Shown: positions 23,894 through 32,368, numbered from the stretch's first letter. The stretch: DNA of 45,397 nt from Granulicoccus phenolivorans DSM 17626 = NBRC 107789 = JCM 15570 (GCF_000423085.1 NZ_AUHH01000035.1:1-45397); one strand, 5' to 3'. Notes: generated from the letters alone by a model not told the origin. Translations and numbers: made by a program.

Positions 23894-24961
23894 TCAGGCT
23901 TCGCCCGCCAGGATCTTCGCCTGGGCCTTGGCGTCGGCCTTGTACATCCGGCGGATCCGGGAGACCCCCAGATCGTGCTGGTAGAGGTTCTCGTCGGTGT
24001 CGGCGTCAGCGGCCAGTACCTCCAGCACCCGGCGATCCTGTTCCAGCACCTCCCAGTGCTTCTCCTCCAGCTGGGTTCGGTACAGGAAGCGCCAGACCTC
24101 GCGCTCCCAGCCCTGCACCCGACGGGTCCGCCAGTGGAAGACGCACACGTTGGTCGCGTCCACCGGGACATACATGCCGGTGATGCCGAACACCCCGCCG
24201 GGACCACCGCTGGCGGCGTACGGGATCTCCAGGTCGACGTGGTCCATTGAGCCGCGGACGAACTCGACCCAGTCGAAGTTCACCCCGCGCTGGTCGGTCT
24301 TCTCGAAGAAGAAGCCGCGGTCGGTCTCCCGGATCCGGAAGCGGGCGGAGGTGTCCCCGCCGAACATCGAGTGCGAGCTGCGGTGCAGGAAGGCGCCGTG
24401 CATCGGGTCGAGCACGTTATCCATGTAGAAGCGCCACGGCCCGGCCCACTCGGCGTAGTTCAGGAACCAGGAGTTCTCCTCATCGGCGAGCCGGTCCGGC
24501 AGGACGAACTCGGTGGGCTCATCGTCAGCGGTCAGCGGCACGAACGCGAAAATCGTGTCGCAGGCCTCGACGACCTTCAGCGACAGCGTCGCCTGGCGAC
24601 CCTCCAGGGCACAGCCCGGCATCCCCGGCACCGAGACGACGGTGCCCTCCCCGTTGACCTGGACGCCGTGGTAGAGACAGGCGATCCGATCGCCGAGGTG
24701 CTGACCGACCGACAGCGGGGCGCTGCGGTGCGGGCACCGGTCCTCGAGCATGTGCACCTGACCCTTCGCGTCCCGGAACAGCACCCAGTCCACGTTGAGG
24801 CGCTTGACCGGGACCATGTCCCCGGTGGCGACCATCCGCGAGGGCAGGATCGGGTACCAGCGATTGCGCAGTCCGTACGCGGACAGTTCGTCGGCGGTCA
24901 GCGTGTGCCGGGTCCCGGCGGCCTTCTTCGGTCGCCCGGTGGCAGCAGTGGTGGCAGTCAT
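23894..24961 (-). CDS. Rieske non-heme iron aromatic ring-hydroxylating oxygenase, alpha subunit
   Basis: 355 residues. The Rieske 2Fe-2S ligands are Cys76, His78, Cys95 and His98 (CPHRSAP and CLYHGV). The mononuclear iron site is in DNVLDPMHGAFLH, with His188, His193 and bridging Asp185. This layout belongs to the single-subunit VanA/phthalate-oxygenase-like group: no beta subunit gene is present, and the VanB-like reductase in the same operon is the obvious electron donor. The substrate cannot be read from sequence. It is the last gene of the minus-strand operon, immediately after the recombinase-HTH-like gene, and ends at a terminator. Confidence 0.92.
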   Translation of the reverse strand: MTATTAATGRPKKAAGTRHTLTADELSAYGLRNRWYPILPSRMVATGDMVPVKRLNVDWVLFRDAKGQVHMLEDRCPHRSAPLSVGQHLGDRIACLYHGVQVNGEGTVVSVPGMPGCALEGRQATLSLKVVEACDTIFAFVPLTADDEPTEFVLPDRLADEENSWFLNYAEWAGPWRFYMDNVLDPMHGAFLHRSSHSMFGGDTSARFRIRETDRGFFFEKTDQRGVNFDWVEFVRGSMDHVDLEIPYAASGGPGGVFGITGMYVPVDATNVCVFHWRTRRVQGWEREVWRFLYRTQLEEKHWEVLEQDRRVLEVLAADADTDENLYQHDLGVSRIRRMYKADAKAQAKILAGEA

Positions 24962-24962
24962 G

Positions 24963-25184
24963 TCAGTTCCCCAGTCGTCGCATCTCGTCGCGGAAGGTTT
25001 CCTCGGTCCAGGGCGTCCCGTCGGGGGCGTTCAGGCCGAGGTCGTTGAGGCCCTTGATCAGGCCGGGCAGGTCGTGCGTGCCACGCCCGAAGACCTCCAT
25101 GATCGAACCGGACAGCTTCAGCTCATAGGCACTGAACGGCTCGGGATGCGTCTGATGCGCATCCAGGTATTGCTGATGGATCAT
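24963..25184 (-). CDS. Small protein with recombinase-type helix-turn-helix-like domain
   Basis: 73 residues. The C-terminal part reads LPGLIKGLNDLGLNAPDG then TPWTEETFRDEMRRLG. This follows the pattern I-x-x-x-L-N-x-x-G-x-x-(T/A)-P-x-G-x-x-W-(T/S) seen in the recombinase domain of large serine recombinases. The N-terminal half (EPFSAYELKLSGSIMEVFGRG) has no cysteine or metal site. The start is certain: perfect AGGAGG, and ATG overlapping the previous stop by 4 bp (ATGA). Similar small proteins occur beside Rieske oxygenases as I recall, but their role is unknown. It may bind DNA or be an oxygenase accessory subunit. Confidence 0.8.
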   Translation of the reverse strand: MIHQQYLDAHQTHPEPFSAYELKLSGSIMEVFGRGTHDLPGLIKGLNDLGLNAPDGTPWTEETFRDEMRRLGN

Positions 25185-25660
25185 CTTTCCTCCTGTACGG
25201 GTGCGGGAAACAGCAGTGCGGGGTCGATCCGATCGGTGGCCAGGCCCTCGGCGATCACCATGAACGCGGTCGACCACTCCCGGAACGAGTCCGGCCGGGT
25301 CCGGTGACTGGGCGCCTGAGCACCGTCGATGATCACGAAGACACCGTTGTCGACACCGCCGGCGATCGATTGCGCCTTGACCACCGAGGTGGTCTGCTCC
25401 GGCACCGCGGCGATCACCAGGGTCGGGACCTCGATGCGGCGCAGGGTCTCCCACAGCCGCGGATCGTGCTCGTCGACCTCGGGGTCCACCAGAACCAGAC
25501 TGATCAGCCGGGTGCCGTGGTCGGCGGCCAGGTCGAGGGCGGCGCGGGCGTACGCCCCCGGGGCGATCAGGTGCACCGCCACCTCCGGCAGGGTCTCCGG
25601 GGCCGGGTCGGCCTCGGCCAGAATCACGGGGTGGGCGACATCGTCGTCGGTGACATTCAT
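25181..25660 (-). CDS. Degenerate alpha/beta-hydrolase-like protein
   Basis: 159 residues. The sequence aligns by eye with the second half of an alpha/beta hydrolase: ARAALDLAADHGTRLISLVLVDPE, then IEVPTLVIAAVPEQ, and a His-containing segment near IIDGAQAPSHRTRPDSF. The N-terminal half (oxyanion region) is missing and the nucleophile elbow G-x-S-x-G is replaced by APGAYAR. It therefore probably has no hydrolase activity, but it is embedded in the operon with ATGA overlaps on both sides, so it is a maintained gene and not debris. A structural or binding role is inferred. Confidence 0.65.
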   Translation of the reverse strand: MNVTDDDVAHPVILAEADPAPETLPEVAVHLIAPGAYARAALDLAADHGTRLISLVLVDPEVDEHDPRLWETLRRIEVPTLVIAAVPEQTTSVVKAQSIAGGVDNGVFVIIDGAQAPSHRTRPDSFREWSTAFMVIAEGLATDRIDPALLFPAPVQEER

Positions 25661-27396
25661 GCGGCATCTCCATCCGGTTTCGGGATGTGCACCGGAGGGG
25701 TGAAGGCCCCCGGTGCCGGGCTGAGATCGTCGATCACGACCTCGATCAGGGCCGGGCCGCCGACGGCCAGAGCCTCGCGCAGTGCGGGGCCGAAGGTTCC
25801 CGGGATGCCGGTACGCCAGTAGGGCATCCGGAACGAGGCGGCCAGGGCGCCGAAGTCGGGGGTGAACAGGTCCACCCCGGCCCGGTCGAAACCGTTGGCC
25901 TGCTGCATGTTGCGCAGGACACCGTAGCCGTCGTCGTTGAACACGATCACCACGCACTGGGCACCGGTTCCGCCCAGGGAGGCCAGTTCTCCCAAGTGTA
26001 CGGCGAAGCCGCCGTCCCCGGCCATCACCACGGTGGGCACCTCGGGGCGGCCGACCGCGGCACCGATGCCCATCGCCAGGCCCTGCCCGATGCCGCCGCC
26101 GAGGGGGAAGATGTTGGATTCCCGCGCGTAGAAGTCGAGCAGCCGGTTGCCCCACTGCGAGGACGGGATGGTCACGTCGCGGGCCACCACGGCCTCCCGC
26201 GGCAGTTGCGCGCGCAGCTCCCGGCAGATCTCGGCGTACCCGCCGATGACGGCGTACAGGTTCTCCCGGACCTCGGTGCGAACCGCCCGGACCCGGTCGG
26301 TCCAGGCCGGGTCAGTGGCCGGTTCACCGAGGTGGGTCAGCAGCCCGGCGAGAACCGGCTGCGCGTCGCCGAGCAGGCCGGTGGTGGCCGGATAGGGCCG
26401 GCTCAGCGCGGCCGGATCGAGGTTGATCCCGATGTGCTCGTTCGTCAGCTGCAGGTGATAGGTGCGCGTCTCGTTGGAGCGGAAGTGCGTCCCGATGGAG
26501 ATCAGCAGGTCGGCCTCGGCGAGCAGCGCGGCCCCCTGCGGGGTGGAGCCGAAGTTGCCGATCACCAGGTCGTCGTCCTCGGGCACGATGCCGCGCCCGG
26601 AGTTGCTGGTGATCAGGCCGGCGCCGAGGCGGTGGACCAGTTCGGCGAGTTCGGTCCCGGCTCCGGCGGCGCCGCCCCCGGCCCAGATGATCGGACGCCG
26701 GGCCGCGGCGATCCGGGCCGCGGCGGCGGCCAGGTCGGCGTCGGCCACCGCCGGGACCGGTGCGGCCGTTCCCGCGGTGGCGGGCGTCTGGGCGTCGGGG
26801 CGGGCGAGGTACTGCAGGTCGGTCGGCCACTCCACCGAGGCCGGCCCCTGCGGGGCGGTGAGGATGTGCCCGATGGCCTCCTCGAGGACGGCTTCCACCC
26901 CGTCGGCGGTCGTGATCCCGGCGGCGTGCTTGGAGACCGCGTCGAGCATCTGCAGCTGGCGCGGGACCTCGTGGATGACGCCCTGGTTGCTGCCGACCCA
27001 CTGGGATTCGACCTGCCCGGTGATGTGCAGGACGCGGCTGCCGGCGGTCAGTGCCTCCACCATCGAACCGGCGGCGTTGCCCGCTCCGGTGCCGGTGGAG
27101 GTGAGCGCGACCCCGATCTTCCCGGTCGCCCGGGCGTACGCGTCGGCCGCGTTCACGCAGGCGGCCTCATGGCGCATCTCGACGAAGCGCAGGTCGCGGG
27201 CGACGGCCTCGACCAGGGGCAGGTTGTGGATGCTGATCACGCCGAAGGCGACGTCGATGCCGTGGCGGTGCATCACCCGGACCAGCACATCACCGCCGGT
27301 CTGCGGGCGCGCGGACGCGGTGGCGGGCTGGTCGCTGGTCTGCTGGTGGGTCACGGATGCTCCCTGGATGTTCGGGCCGGTCTGGCTGGTGGTCAT
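25657..27396 (-). CDS. Thiamine pyrophosphate-dependent enzyme (acetolactate synthase/benzoylformate decarboxylase superfamily)
   Basis: 579 residues in the usual PYR, central (DHS-like) and PP domain order. The catalytic glutamate is in VEMRHEAACVNAADAYARATG, and the ThDP/Mg motif is GDGGFAVHLGELASL up to VFNDDGYGVLRN. The central domain has WAGGGAAGAGTELAELV. In a catabolic setting this class cleaves or forms a C-C bond next to a keto group, for example decarboxylating an aryl or alkyl 2-oxo acid. Which reaction applies here is unknown. A Thr/Gln-rich N-terminal leader of about 35 residues precedes the domain. It overlaps the flanking genes by 4 bp on both sides. Confidence 0.9.
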   Translation of the reverse strand: MTTSQTGPNIQGASVTHQQTSDQPATASARPQTGGDVLVRVMHRHGIDVAFGVISIHNLPLVEAVARDLRFVEMRHEAACVNAADAYARATGKIGVALTSTGTGAGNAAGSMVEALTAGSRVLHITGQVESQWVGSNQGVIHEVPRQLQMLDAVSKHAAGITTADGVEAVLEEAIGHILTAPQGPASVEWPTDLQYLARPDAQTPATAGTAAPVPAVADADLAAAAARIAAARRPIIWAGGGAAGAGTELAELVHRLGAGLITSNSGRGIVPEDDDLVIGNFGSTPQGAALLAEADLLISIGTHFRSNETRTYHLQLTNEHIGINLDPAALSRPYPATTGLLGDAQPVLAGLLTHLGEPATDPAWTDRVRAVRTEVRENLYAVIGGYAEICRELRAQLPREAVVARDVTIPSSQWGNRLLDFYARESNIFPLGGGIGQGLAMGIGAAVGRPEVPTVVMAGDGGFAVHLGELASLGGTGAQCVVIVFNDDGYGVLRNMQQANGFDRAGVDLFTPDFGALAASFRMPYWRTGIPGTFGPALREALAVGGPALIEVVIDDLSPAPGAFTPPVHIPKPDGDAA

Positions 27397-28184
27397 GGCT
27401 GCCGGGTCACCCCGCCGCCGACGTCGATGCTGGCGCCGGTCAGGTAGCTCGCCCGCGGGGACAGCAGCGAGACGATCGGGTAGGCGACCTCCTCGGCGCG
27501 CCCGAAGCGGCCCAGGGAGATCCCCCGATCGGCCGCGATCTCGGCGCTCCATTCCGAGTAGCTCTGGGTTCCGCCGCCGGCGGCGTACGCCTCGTAGCGG
27601 CGACGCCACTGGCCGGTGTCGATCAGGCCCAGGCAGACCGAGTTGATCCGGATGCCCTCGGCGGCCAGTTCGGCGGCCATCGACCGGGTCAGGTTGAGCA
27701 GCGCGGCCCGCGCCGCGGAGGTGACCGCGAGTCGGGTCTCGGGCTGGCGGGCCAGGATGGCGTTGACATTGACCACCGCGCCGACCGGCGAGGCGGCCAG
27801 GGCGGGCCGGGCGGCCCGGATCACGTTCCAGGAGCCGAAGACCTTCAGTTCCAGTTCGGTCCGGATGTCGTCGTCGGAGGCGTCGGTCAGCGTCGACATC
27901 AGCGAGCGGCCGGCGTTGCAGACCGCCGCGTCGAGGCTGCCGAAGTGGGCCAGGCCCTGCTGCACGGCGGCTTCGACCTGGGTCCGGTCGGTCACGTCGG
28001 CGGTCACGGCGTACGCCCGCTCGGCGCCGGGCAGTGCCCCGACGGCGGCATCGAGCCGGCCCTGGTCGCGGGCGCAGGCGATGACGTTCGCGCCCTCGGC
28101 CAGCAGCAGTTCGGTGGTGGCCAGGCCGACACCGGAACTGGCCCCGGTGACCAGGACGGTGCGGCCCTCGAGTTGCAGGTCCAT
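27393..28184 (-). CDS. Short-chain dehydrogenase/reductase-like protein lacking the YxxxK motif
   Basis: 263 residues with a normal Rossmann core: TGASSGVG (13-20), CNAG (89-92), and the C-terminal LTGASIDVGGG. However, the active-site segment reads NVNAI near 139-143 and AVTSAARAALL at 153-163. The expected Tyr and Lys are Thr155 and Arg159, and the Ser is also lost. A classical hydride-transfer mechanism is therefore unlikely. It may bind NAD(H) without turnover, use another mechanism, or pair with the intact SDR encoded next to it. It overlaps the TPP enzyme gene by 4 bp. Confidence 0.82.
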   Translation of the reverse strand: MDLQLEGRTVLVTGASSGVGLATTELLLAEGANVIACARDQGRLDAAVGALPGAERAYAVTADVTDRTQVEAAVQQGLAHFGSLDAAVCNAGRSLMSTLTDASDDDIRTELELKVFGSWNVIRAARPALAASPVGAVVNVNAILARQPETRLAVTSAARAALLNLTRSMAAELAAEGIRINSVCLGLIDTGQWRRRYEAYAAGGGTQSYSEWSAEIAADRGISLGRFGRAEEVAYPIVSLLSPRASYLTGASIDVGGGVTRQP

Positions 28185-28193
28185 CGATCTCTC

Positions 28194-28961
28194 CTAGGTG
28201 GGCATCACGAAGCCACCGTCGACGACGATGGCCTGGCCGGTCAGGTAGCCGGCGGCGGGGCTCGCCAGGAAGGTGACGACTCCGGCGACGTCGCCGGGCA
28301 CCTGCTCCCGGGGCAGCGCGCGGTTGGTGGCATAGAGGGCGTAGCGGTCGGCCGGGACCGTCTCGGTGGCCTCGACCCGGGTCAGACCGGGCGCGACGGC
28401 GTTCACCCGGATCCCGTGGGGGCCGGCGTCGCGGGCCATCGTCCGGGTCATGGCGAGCACCGCGCCCTTGGAGCCGACGTAGTGCACCAGCCGCGGGGAG
28501 CCGTAGAAGGCCGCGTCGGAGGCGACGTTGATGATCACCCCGGCGCCGCGCTCCAGCATCGGGGCGACCAGGTGTTTGCTGACCAGCCAGGTGCCCATGG
28601 TGTTGATCCGCAGCACCTGCTCGAAGGCGGCCTCGTCGAGTTCCCAGAAGGTGTCCCCGCCGACCCCGTCGGCCTTGGCGGCACAGTTGACCAGGACCTC
28701 GGCTCCGCCGCGGGCGGCGACCTCGGCCGCGAACGCGCGGACCGAGGCCGGGTCAGCGATATCCAGGGCGTACGCGGTGACATCGCGGCCGGCGGCCCGC
28801 AGCTCGGCGGCGGTCTGCTCGGCGAGATCGGCGCGCAGGTCACCGATCACCACCCGATCGTCGATGAAGGCTTCGGCGATCGCGCGGCCGAGGCCGCGGG
28901 CGCCGCCGGTCACCACGACCAGGCGGCCGGTCGCGGCGGGGTCGGGGGTCTGCTCAGGCAT
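28194..28961 (-). CDS. SDR-family oxidoreductase with intact active site
   Basis: 255 residues. Cofactor motif VTGGARGLG, D in GDLRAD (prefers NAD by analogy), NCAAK, catalytic Ser in INVASDAAF, and YVGSK carrying the Tyr and Lys. The C-terminus is LTGQAIVVDGGFVMP. Typical 3-oxoacyl-ACP-reductase-like or dihydrodiol/alcohol dehydrogenase class. In this operon it could oxidise a cis-diol or a side-chain alcohol. It overlaps the upstream hydrolase gene by 8 bp. Confidence 0.9.
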   Translation of the reverse strand: MPEQTPDPAATGRLVVVTGGARGLGRAIAEAFIDDRVVIGDLRADLAEQTAAELRAAGRDVTAYALDIADPASVRAFAAEVAARGGAEVLVNCAAKADGVGGDTFWELDEAAFEQVLRINTMGTWLVSKHLVAPMLERGAGVIINVASDAAFYGSPRLVHYVGSKGAVLAMTRTMARDAGPHGIRVNAVAPGLTRVEATETVPADRYALYATNRALPREQVPGDVAGVVTFLASPAAGYLTGQAIVVDGGFVMPT

Positions 28962-29766
28962 GGATGTCTGCTTTCTCCCAGAATCGGGTCAGGGCGGCGA
29001 CCATCGCCTCGGGTCGTTCGGTGACCGCGCTGTGGCCGGCGTCGGGCAGCACGGCGTACGCCGCGCCCGGGATCAGCGTGGCGAGCAGTTCGGATTCGGC
29101 GACCCCGGTGACCACGTCGTCGGCGCCGACCACCACCAGCGTCGGTACGGTGAGCCCGCGCAGCAGGTCGGTGTTGTCAGTGGCGGCCATGAACTCCGCG
29201 GCCACCCGGTAGCCCGGCACCCGGACCCGGGCCATTTCGGTGCGCACGGCCTCGGCCACCGCCGAGGGTGCGGTCGGAGACACCAGTTTGGGCGCGCGGC
29301 CGGCCGCGAACGCCGGCGCACCGGCCTCGGTCAGCGCCGCCACTCGGCCGCGCATCGCCGCCGCCCGCTCGCCGGTGATGCCGGAGCCGCGGGTGGAGTC
29401 GGCCAGGGTCAGGGTCCGGATCCGATCCGGGGTCCGCGCGGCCACCTGCGCGGCGATCACCCCGCCCCAGGAGGTTCCGAACAGGTCCACCCGGTCGATC
29501 CCGAGCGTGTCCAGTACCCCGAGCACGGCCGCGGGCAGATCGACCGCGCCGGTGGGGTCGGCGGAGTCGCCATAGCCGGGAGCGTCCCAGGCGTACGCCG
29601 CGATCCCCCGGGCCGCCAACAACTCGGCGGCCGCGCGGCACGACCGGGCGTTCCCGCCGATCCCGTGCAACAGCAGGACGTGTCGGGTCGGCTCCCGATC
29701 GGGAATCGCGGCGAGCAGACTGATCCCGCCGGAGGTGGTGACCCGGGTGGTGGACACGGTGGACAT
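28954..29766 (-). CDS. Alpha/beta-fold hydrolase, probable meta-cleavage product hydrolase
   Basis: 270 residues. Oxyanion-loop region LLLHGIGGN, nucleophile elbow GTSWGG with the Ser, acidic residue in VVGADDVV, and His in DAGHSAVTE: a complete catalytic triad. The neighbouring extradiol dioxygenase makes a C-C bond hydrolase of the MhpC/BphD type an attractive assignment, though an ester or lactone hydrolase is possible. ATG at 29766 lies 5 bp after the dioxygenase stop. Confidence 0.87.
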   Translation of the reverse strand: MSTVSTTRVTTSGGISLLAAIPDREPTRHVLLLHGIGGNARSCRAAAELLAARGIAAYAWDAPGYGDSADPTGAVDLPAAVLGVLDTLGIDRVDLFGTSWGGVIAAQVAARTPDRIRTLTLADSTRGSGITGERAAAMRGRVAALTEAGAPAFAAGRAPKLVSPTAPSAVAEAVRTEMARVRVPGYRVAAEFMAATDNTDLLRGLTVPTLVVVGADDVVTGVAESELLATLIPGAAYAVLPDAGHSAVTERPEAMVAALTRFWEKADIHA

Positions 29767-29771
29767 GGGGC

Positions 29772-30779
29772 TCAGAACCGTCCGCTCGCCGCGCGCTGCT
29801 CGGGGGTCTCCACCGCGTCGTTCTGGTCGGCGAGGAAGTAGTCCGCGCGCGCCTCGACCCGGTCCCGGGCGCCCGGGTCGGCGATCCCGGCCATCGCCGT
29901 GCGGACCCCGGCGGTCGGCGGCCCGGCGGTGCGCCACTGGTCGGACAGTTCGGGAGTACGCCGCCAGGTGCGGCACAACCAGGTGTCCTCGTCGATCTCG
30001 GCGACCTCGGAGGTGTACTCGCACACCAGATCGGCGGGGTCGGTGAAGTAGGAGAAGGTGTTGTTGCCCGGGCCGTGGCGCCCCGGTCCCCACTGCGGGG
30101 TGATGCCGTGCACCTTGAGGTTGCCGATCCCGCGCATGAAGTGATCGATGGACGGCAGTTCGTAGGCCACGTGGTTGATCGAGGCCCACGGCGCCTGGTT
30201 GAACGCGATCACATGGTGCTTGGGGGTGCAGCGCAGGAACGCCATCTGGTGCTCCGACCAGTCCGAGATCCGCATCCCGAGCACCTGGGTGTAGAAGTCG
30301 GTGGCCGCGTCGATGTCGGTGGTGTTCAGCACCACGTGAGCAAGATGGCGCGGCACCGACTCGTAGCCGTTCACATCGCGGTGCACCACCGCGTTCACGT
30401 CGGCGGCGAGCTCGATCACCCGGCCCTCCGGGTCGACCAGGGCGCAGGAGTAGCCGCCAGCGGCCTCGTCGTGCTTGCCGGGGGTACGCAGCAGCGGGAT
30501 CCCCAGGGCCTCCAGTTTCCGGGCGGCCGCATCGACCTCGCGCGGCGTACCCACGGCGAAGCTGATCCCACCCATCGCATTGCGCGGTCCGGCCTCCAGC
30601 TTGAGGATGTGGTGATCGGGCCCGGTGCCGCGCAACCAGAATCGGTCGGTGTCTGCCTCGCTGACCCCCAGCCCCCAGACCTGCTCGTAGAAGTCCTTGG
30701 ACTGCCCCGGGTCGGGGACCTGCAGGGTGACCGAGCGCAGGCCGCGCAGTCGGACCACCGGCTCATCGCTGTAGTACAC
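29772..30779 (-). CDS. Extradiol ring-cleavage dioxygenase of the VOC superfamily (type I)
   Basis: 335 residues with two VOC modules: an N-terminal module to about residue 130 and a catalytic C-terminal module. The Fe(II) ligands are His148 (HLAHVVL), His203 (INHVAYE) and Glu254 (VCEYTSE), as in 2,3-dihydroxybiphenyl and catechol 2,3-dioxygenases. It should open a catechol-like ring between a hydroxylated and a non-hydroxylated carbon. The C-terminus carries an extra tail of about 70 residues (ending AASGRF). The start is GTG at 30779 with AGAGGAA upstream; a longer reading into the reductase gene is rejected. Confidence 0.9.
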   Translation of the reverse strand: MYYSDEPVVRLRGLRSVTLQVPDPGQSKDFYEQVWGLGVSEADTDRFWLRGTGPDHHILKLEAGPRNAMGGISFAVGTPREVDAAARKLEALGIPLLRTPGKHDEAAGGYSCALVDPEGRVIELAADVNAVVHRDVNGYESVPRHLAHVVLNTTDIDAATDFYTQVLGMRISDWSEHQMAFLRCTPKHHVIAFNQAPWASINHVAYELPSIDHFMRGIGNLKVHGITPQWGPGRHGPGNNTFSYFTDPADLVCEYTSEVAEIDEDTWLCRTWRRTPELSDQWRTAGPPTAGVRTAMAGIADPGARDRVEARADYFLADQNDAVETPEQRAASGRF

Positions 30780-30796
30780 GGTTGATTCCTCTCGCC

Positions 30797-31780
30797 TCAG
30801 ATGTCCAGCACCAGTTCGGCCCCGCGGCAGCGGGAGACACAGATGCACATGGTTTGCCCGGATTCCTTTTCCTCATCGGTGAGCAGGTAGTCCCGATGGT
30901 CGATCTCCCCGGAGAGCACCCCGGTCTCGCAGGTGCCGCAGATGCCCTCCATGCAGGAGGCCGGCACCTGTACGCCGACGTCGGCCAGGGCGTCCAGGAT
31001 GCTGTGCTCGGCCCCGACCGGGACACGTTGGCCGGTGCTGTGCACCACGACATCGAAGCCGTGGTCGGCCTCGGCGTCGGGATCGACGACCGGCTCGGGT
31101 GCCTTGAACCGCTCCAGCCGCAGATTCTCCGGCAGCGGCATCGCGGCGGCGACGGCGTCCATCAGCGGGGCGGGGCCGCAGCAATAGACGATCGTGCGCG
31201 GATCCTGCGCTCCCAGGATGCCGGTCAGGTCGGCGAAGCGGCCCTCCTCGTCGTCGACGTGCACGTGGACGCGTTCGGCCGGCAGCTGGGTCACTTCGGC
31301 CAGGAAGGCCATCTGGGCCCGGCTGCGTCCGGTGTAGAGCAGCGACCAGTCCGCGCCCCGGGCGGCCAGCTCCCGGGTCATCGCGATGATCGGGGTGATC
31401 CCGATCCCGCCGGCGATCAGATAGTGCTTGGGCTCGCTGCCCCGGTGACTCTCCTCCAGCCGGAAGGCGTTGCGCGGCCCGTCAACCTCGATCTCGGCAC
31501 CGACCGGGAGCTGGTCATGGATCAGGCTGCTGCCCCCGCGGGAATCCGGAGCCCGCAACACGGCCACGGTCCACTGGGTGGCATCGGCGGGGTCGGAGCA
31601 CAGGGAGTACTCGCGTACCAGACCGTTGGGCAGGTGCAGCGCGAGGTGCGCTCCGGGCCGCCAGGTCGGCAGCGGCCCGCCCGCGGGGTCCACCAGCGTG
31701 ATGCTGGTGATCCCCGCCGCTTCCCACCGCTTCTGGTGCACGCGCAGCGTACGCCGGGTGTCAGTGGTTCCGGTCTCCAT
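30797..31780 (-). CDS. VanB/phthalate dioxygenase reductase-type oxidoreductase
   Basis: 327 residues. FMN-binding segment VREYSLCSDP, NAD-binding GGIGITPI and YCCGPAPLM, and a C-terminal plant-type ferredoxin domain with CMEGICGTC and MCICVSRC (four cluster cysteines). This is the FMN then [2Fe-2S] arrangement of the phthalate dioxygenase reductase/VanB family. It passes electrons from NADH to the Rieske oxygenase encoded at the end of the same operon. Confidence 0.93.
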   Translation of the reverse strand: METGTTDTRRTLRVHQKRWEAAGITSITLVDPAGGPLPTWRPGAHLALHLPNGLVREYSLCSDPADATQWTVAVLRAPDSRGGSSLIHDQLPVGAEIEVDGPRNAFRLEESHRGSEPKHYLIAGGIGITPIIAMTRELAARGADWSLLYTGRSRAQMAFLAEVTQLPAERVHVHVDDEEGRFADLTGILGAQDPRTIVYCCGPAPLMDAVAAAMPLPENLRLERFKAPEPVVDPDAEADHGFDVVVHSTGQRVPVGAEHSILDALADVGVQVPASCMEGICGTCETGVLSGEIDHRDYLLTDEEKESGQTMCICVSRCRGAELVLDI

Positions 31781-31817
31781 GGGTCAATCCTCCTCCGGCA
31801 CCGCAGGGTGTCGTGGT

Positions 31818-32354
31818 TCAGCGAGTGACGCCGAACATCTCCGAGCTCGGCGGGTAGGTCGGCAACTGCGGCTTCTTGGTGCCGATGATCACGCAGAACA
31901 GCGCGTCGGAATCCCCGACGTTGGCCAGGCTGCGCGGAACTCCGGCCGGCACGACGATCAGGTCGCGGTAGCCCAGCCGGCGGGTGGCCTTCTTGGTGCC
32001 GTCCTCGACATCGTGCACCGACACCTCGAGCTCGCCCTCCAGGACGAAGAAGGCCTCTTCCACGTCGTGGTGGGTGTGCTCGGGGCCGACCGCACCGGCG
32101 GGCAGCCGCATGTTGGAGAAGGTGAAGTGATTCGAGGGGATGATCCGGTTGTCGTTGTCGAAGTTGCCGGTGGCGCCGGAGCCGAGGTAGCGGATCTGGG
32201 CGCGGCGGAAGCGGTCGCCGCCCGCCGCGGCCTGGAAGCCGAGGGCGTCCCAGTCCTCGTAGCGGGTCTCCCGGCTGGCGATGCAGGAGTCGATCAGTTG
32301 GTCGAGATCGACCGGCTGCTCGGTGGCGGTGGGGTTCTCGGTGGTGTCGGACAT
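31818..32354 (-). CDS. Cupin-domain protein
   Basis: 178 residues with one cupin fold. Cupin motif 1 is complete: GPEHTHHDVEEAFFVLEG, with the two His and the Glu. Motif 2 reads VVPAGVPRSLANVG, where the usual metal-binding His is Arg. Metal binding may therefore be weakened or absent. It could be a dioxygenase-like enzyme, isomerase or ligand-binding protein. I use ATG at 32354, which has GAGGGAA upstream; an alternative ATG at 32372 would overlap the ALDH stop (ATGA) and add six residues. Confidence 0.82.
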   Translation of the reverse strand: MSDTTENPTATEQPVDLDQLIDSCIASRETRYEDWDALGFQAAAGGDRFRRAQIRYLGSGATGNFDNDNRIIPSNHFTFSNMRLPAGAVGPEHTHHDVEEAFFVLEGELEVSVHDVEDGTKKATRRLGYRDLIVVPAGVPRSLANVGDSDALFCVIIGTKKPQLPTYPPSSEMFGVTR

Positions 32355-32368
32355 GATGTTCGGTTCCC

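Noticed and set aside
25181-25660. Pseudogene call for the half hydrolase
   Set aside because: Intact frame, stop-start overlaps on both sides and normal codon use argue for a functional gene.
24963-25673. Longer 236-residue reading of the recombinase-HTH-like gene
   Set aside because: The first 160 residues are an out-of-frame shadow of the hydrolase-like gene. AGGAGG plus ATG at 25184 marks the real start.
29772-30848. Longer start for the extradiol dioxygenase
   Set aside because: It would overlap the reductase gene. GTG 30779 has a proper Shine-Dalgarno.
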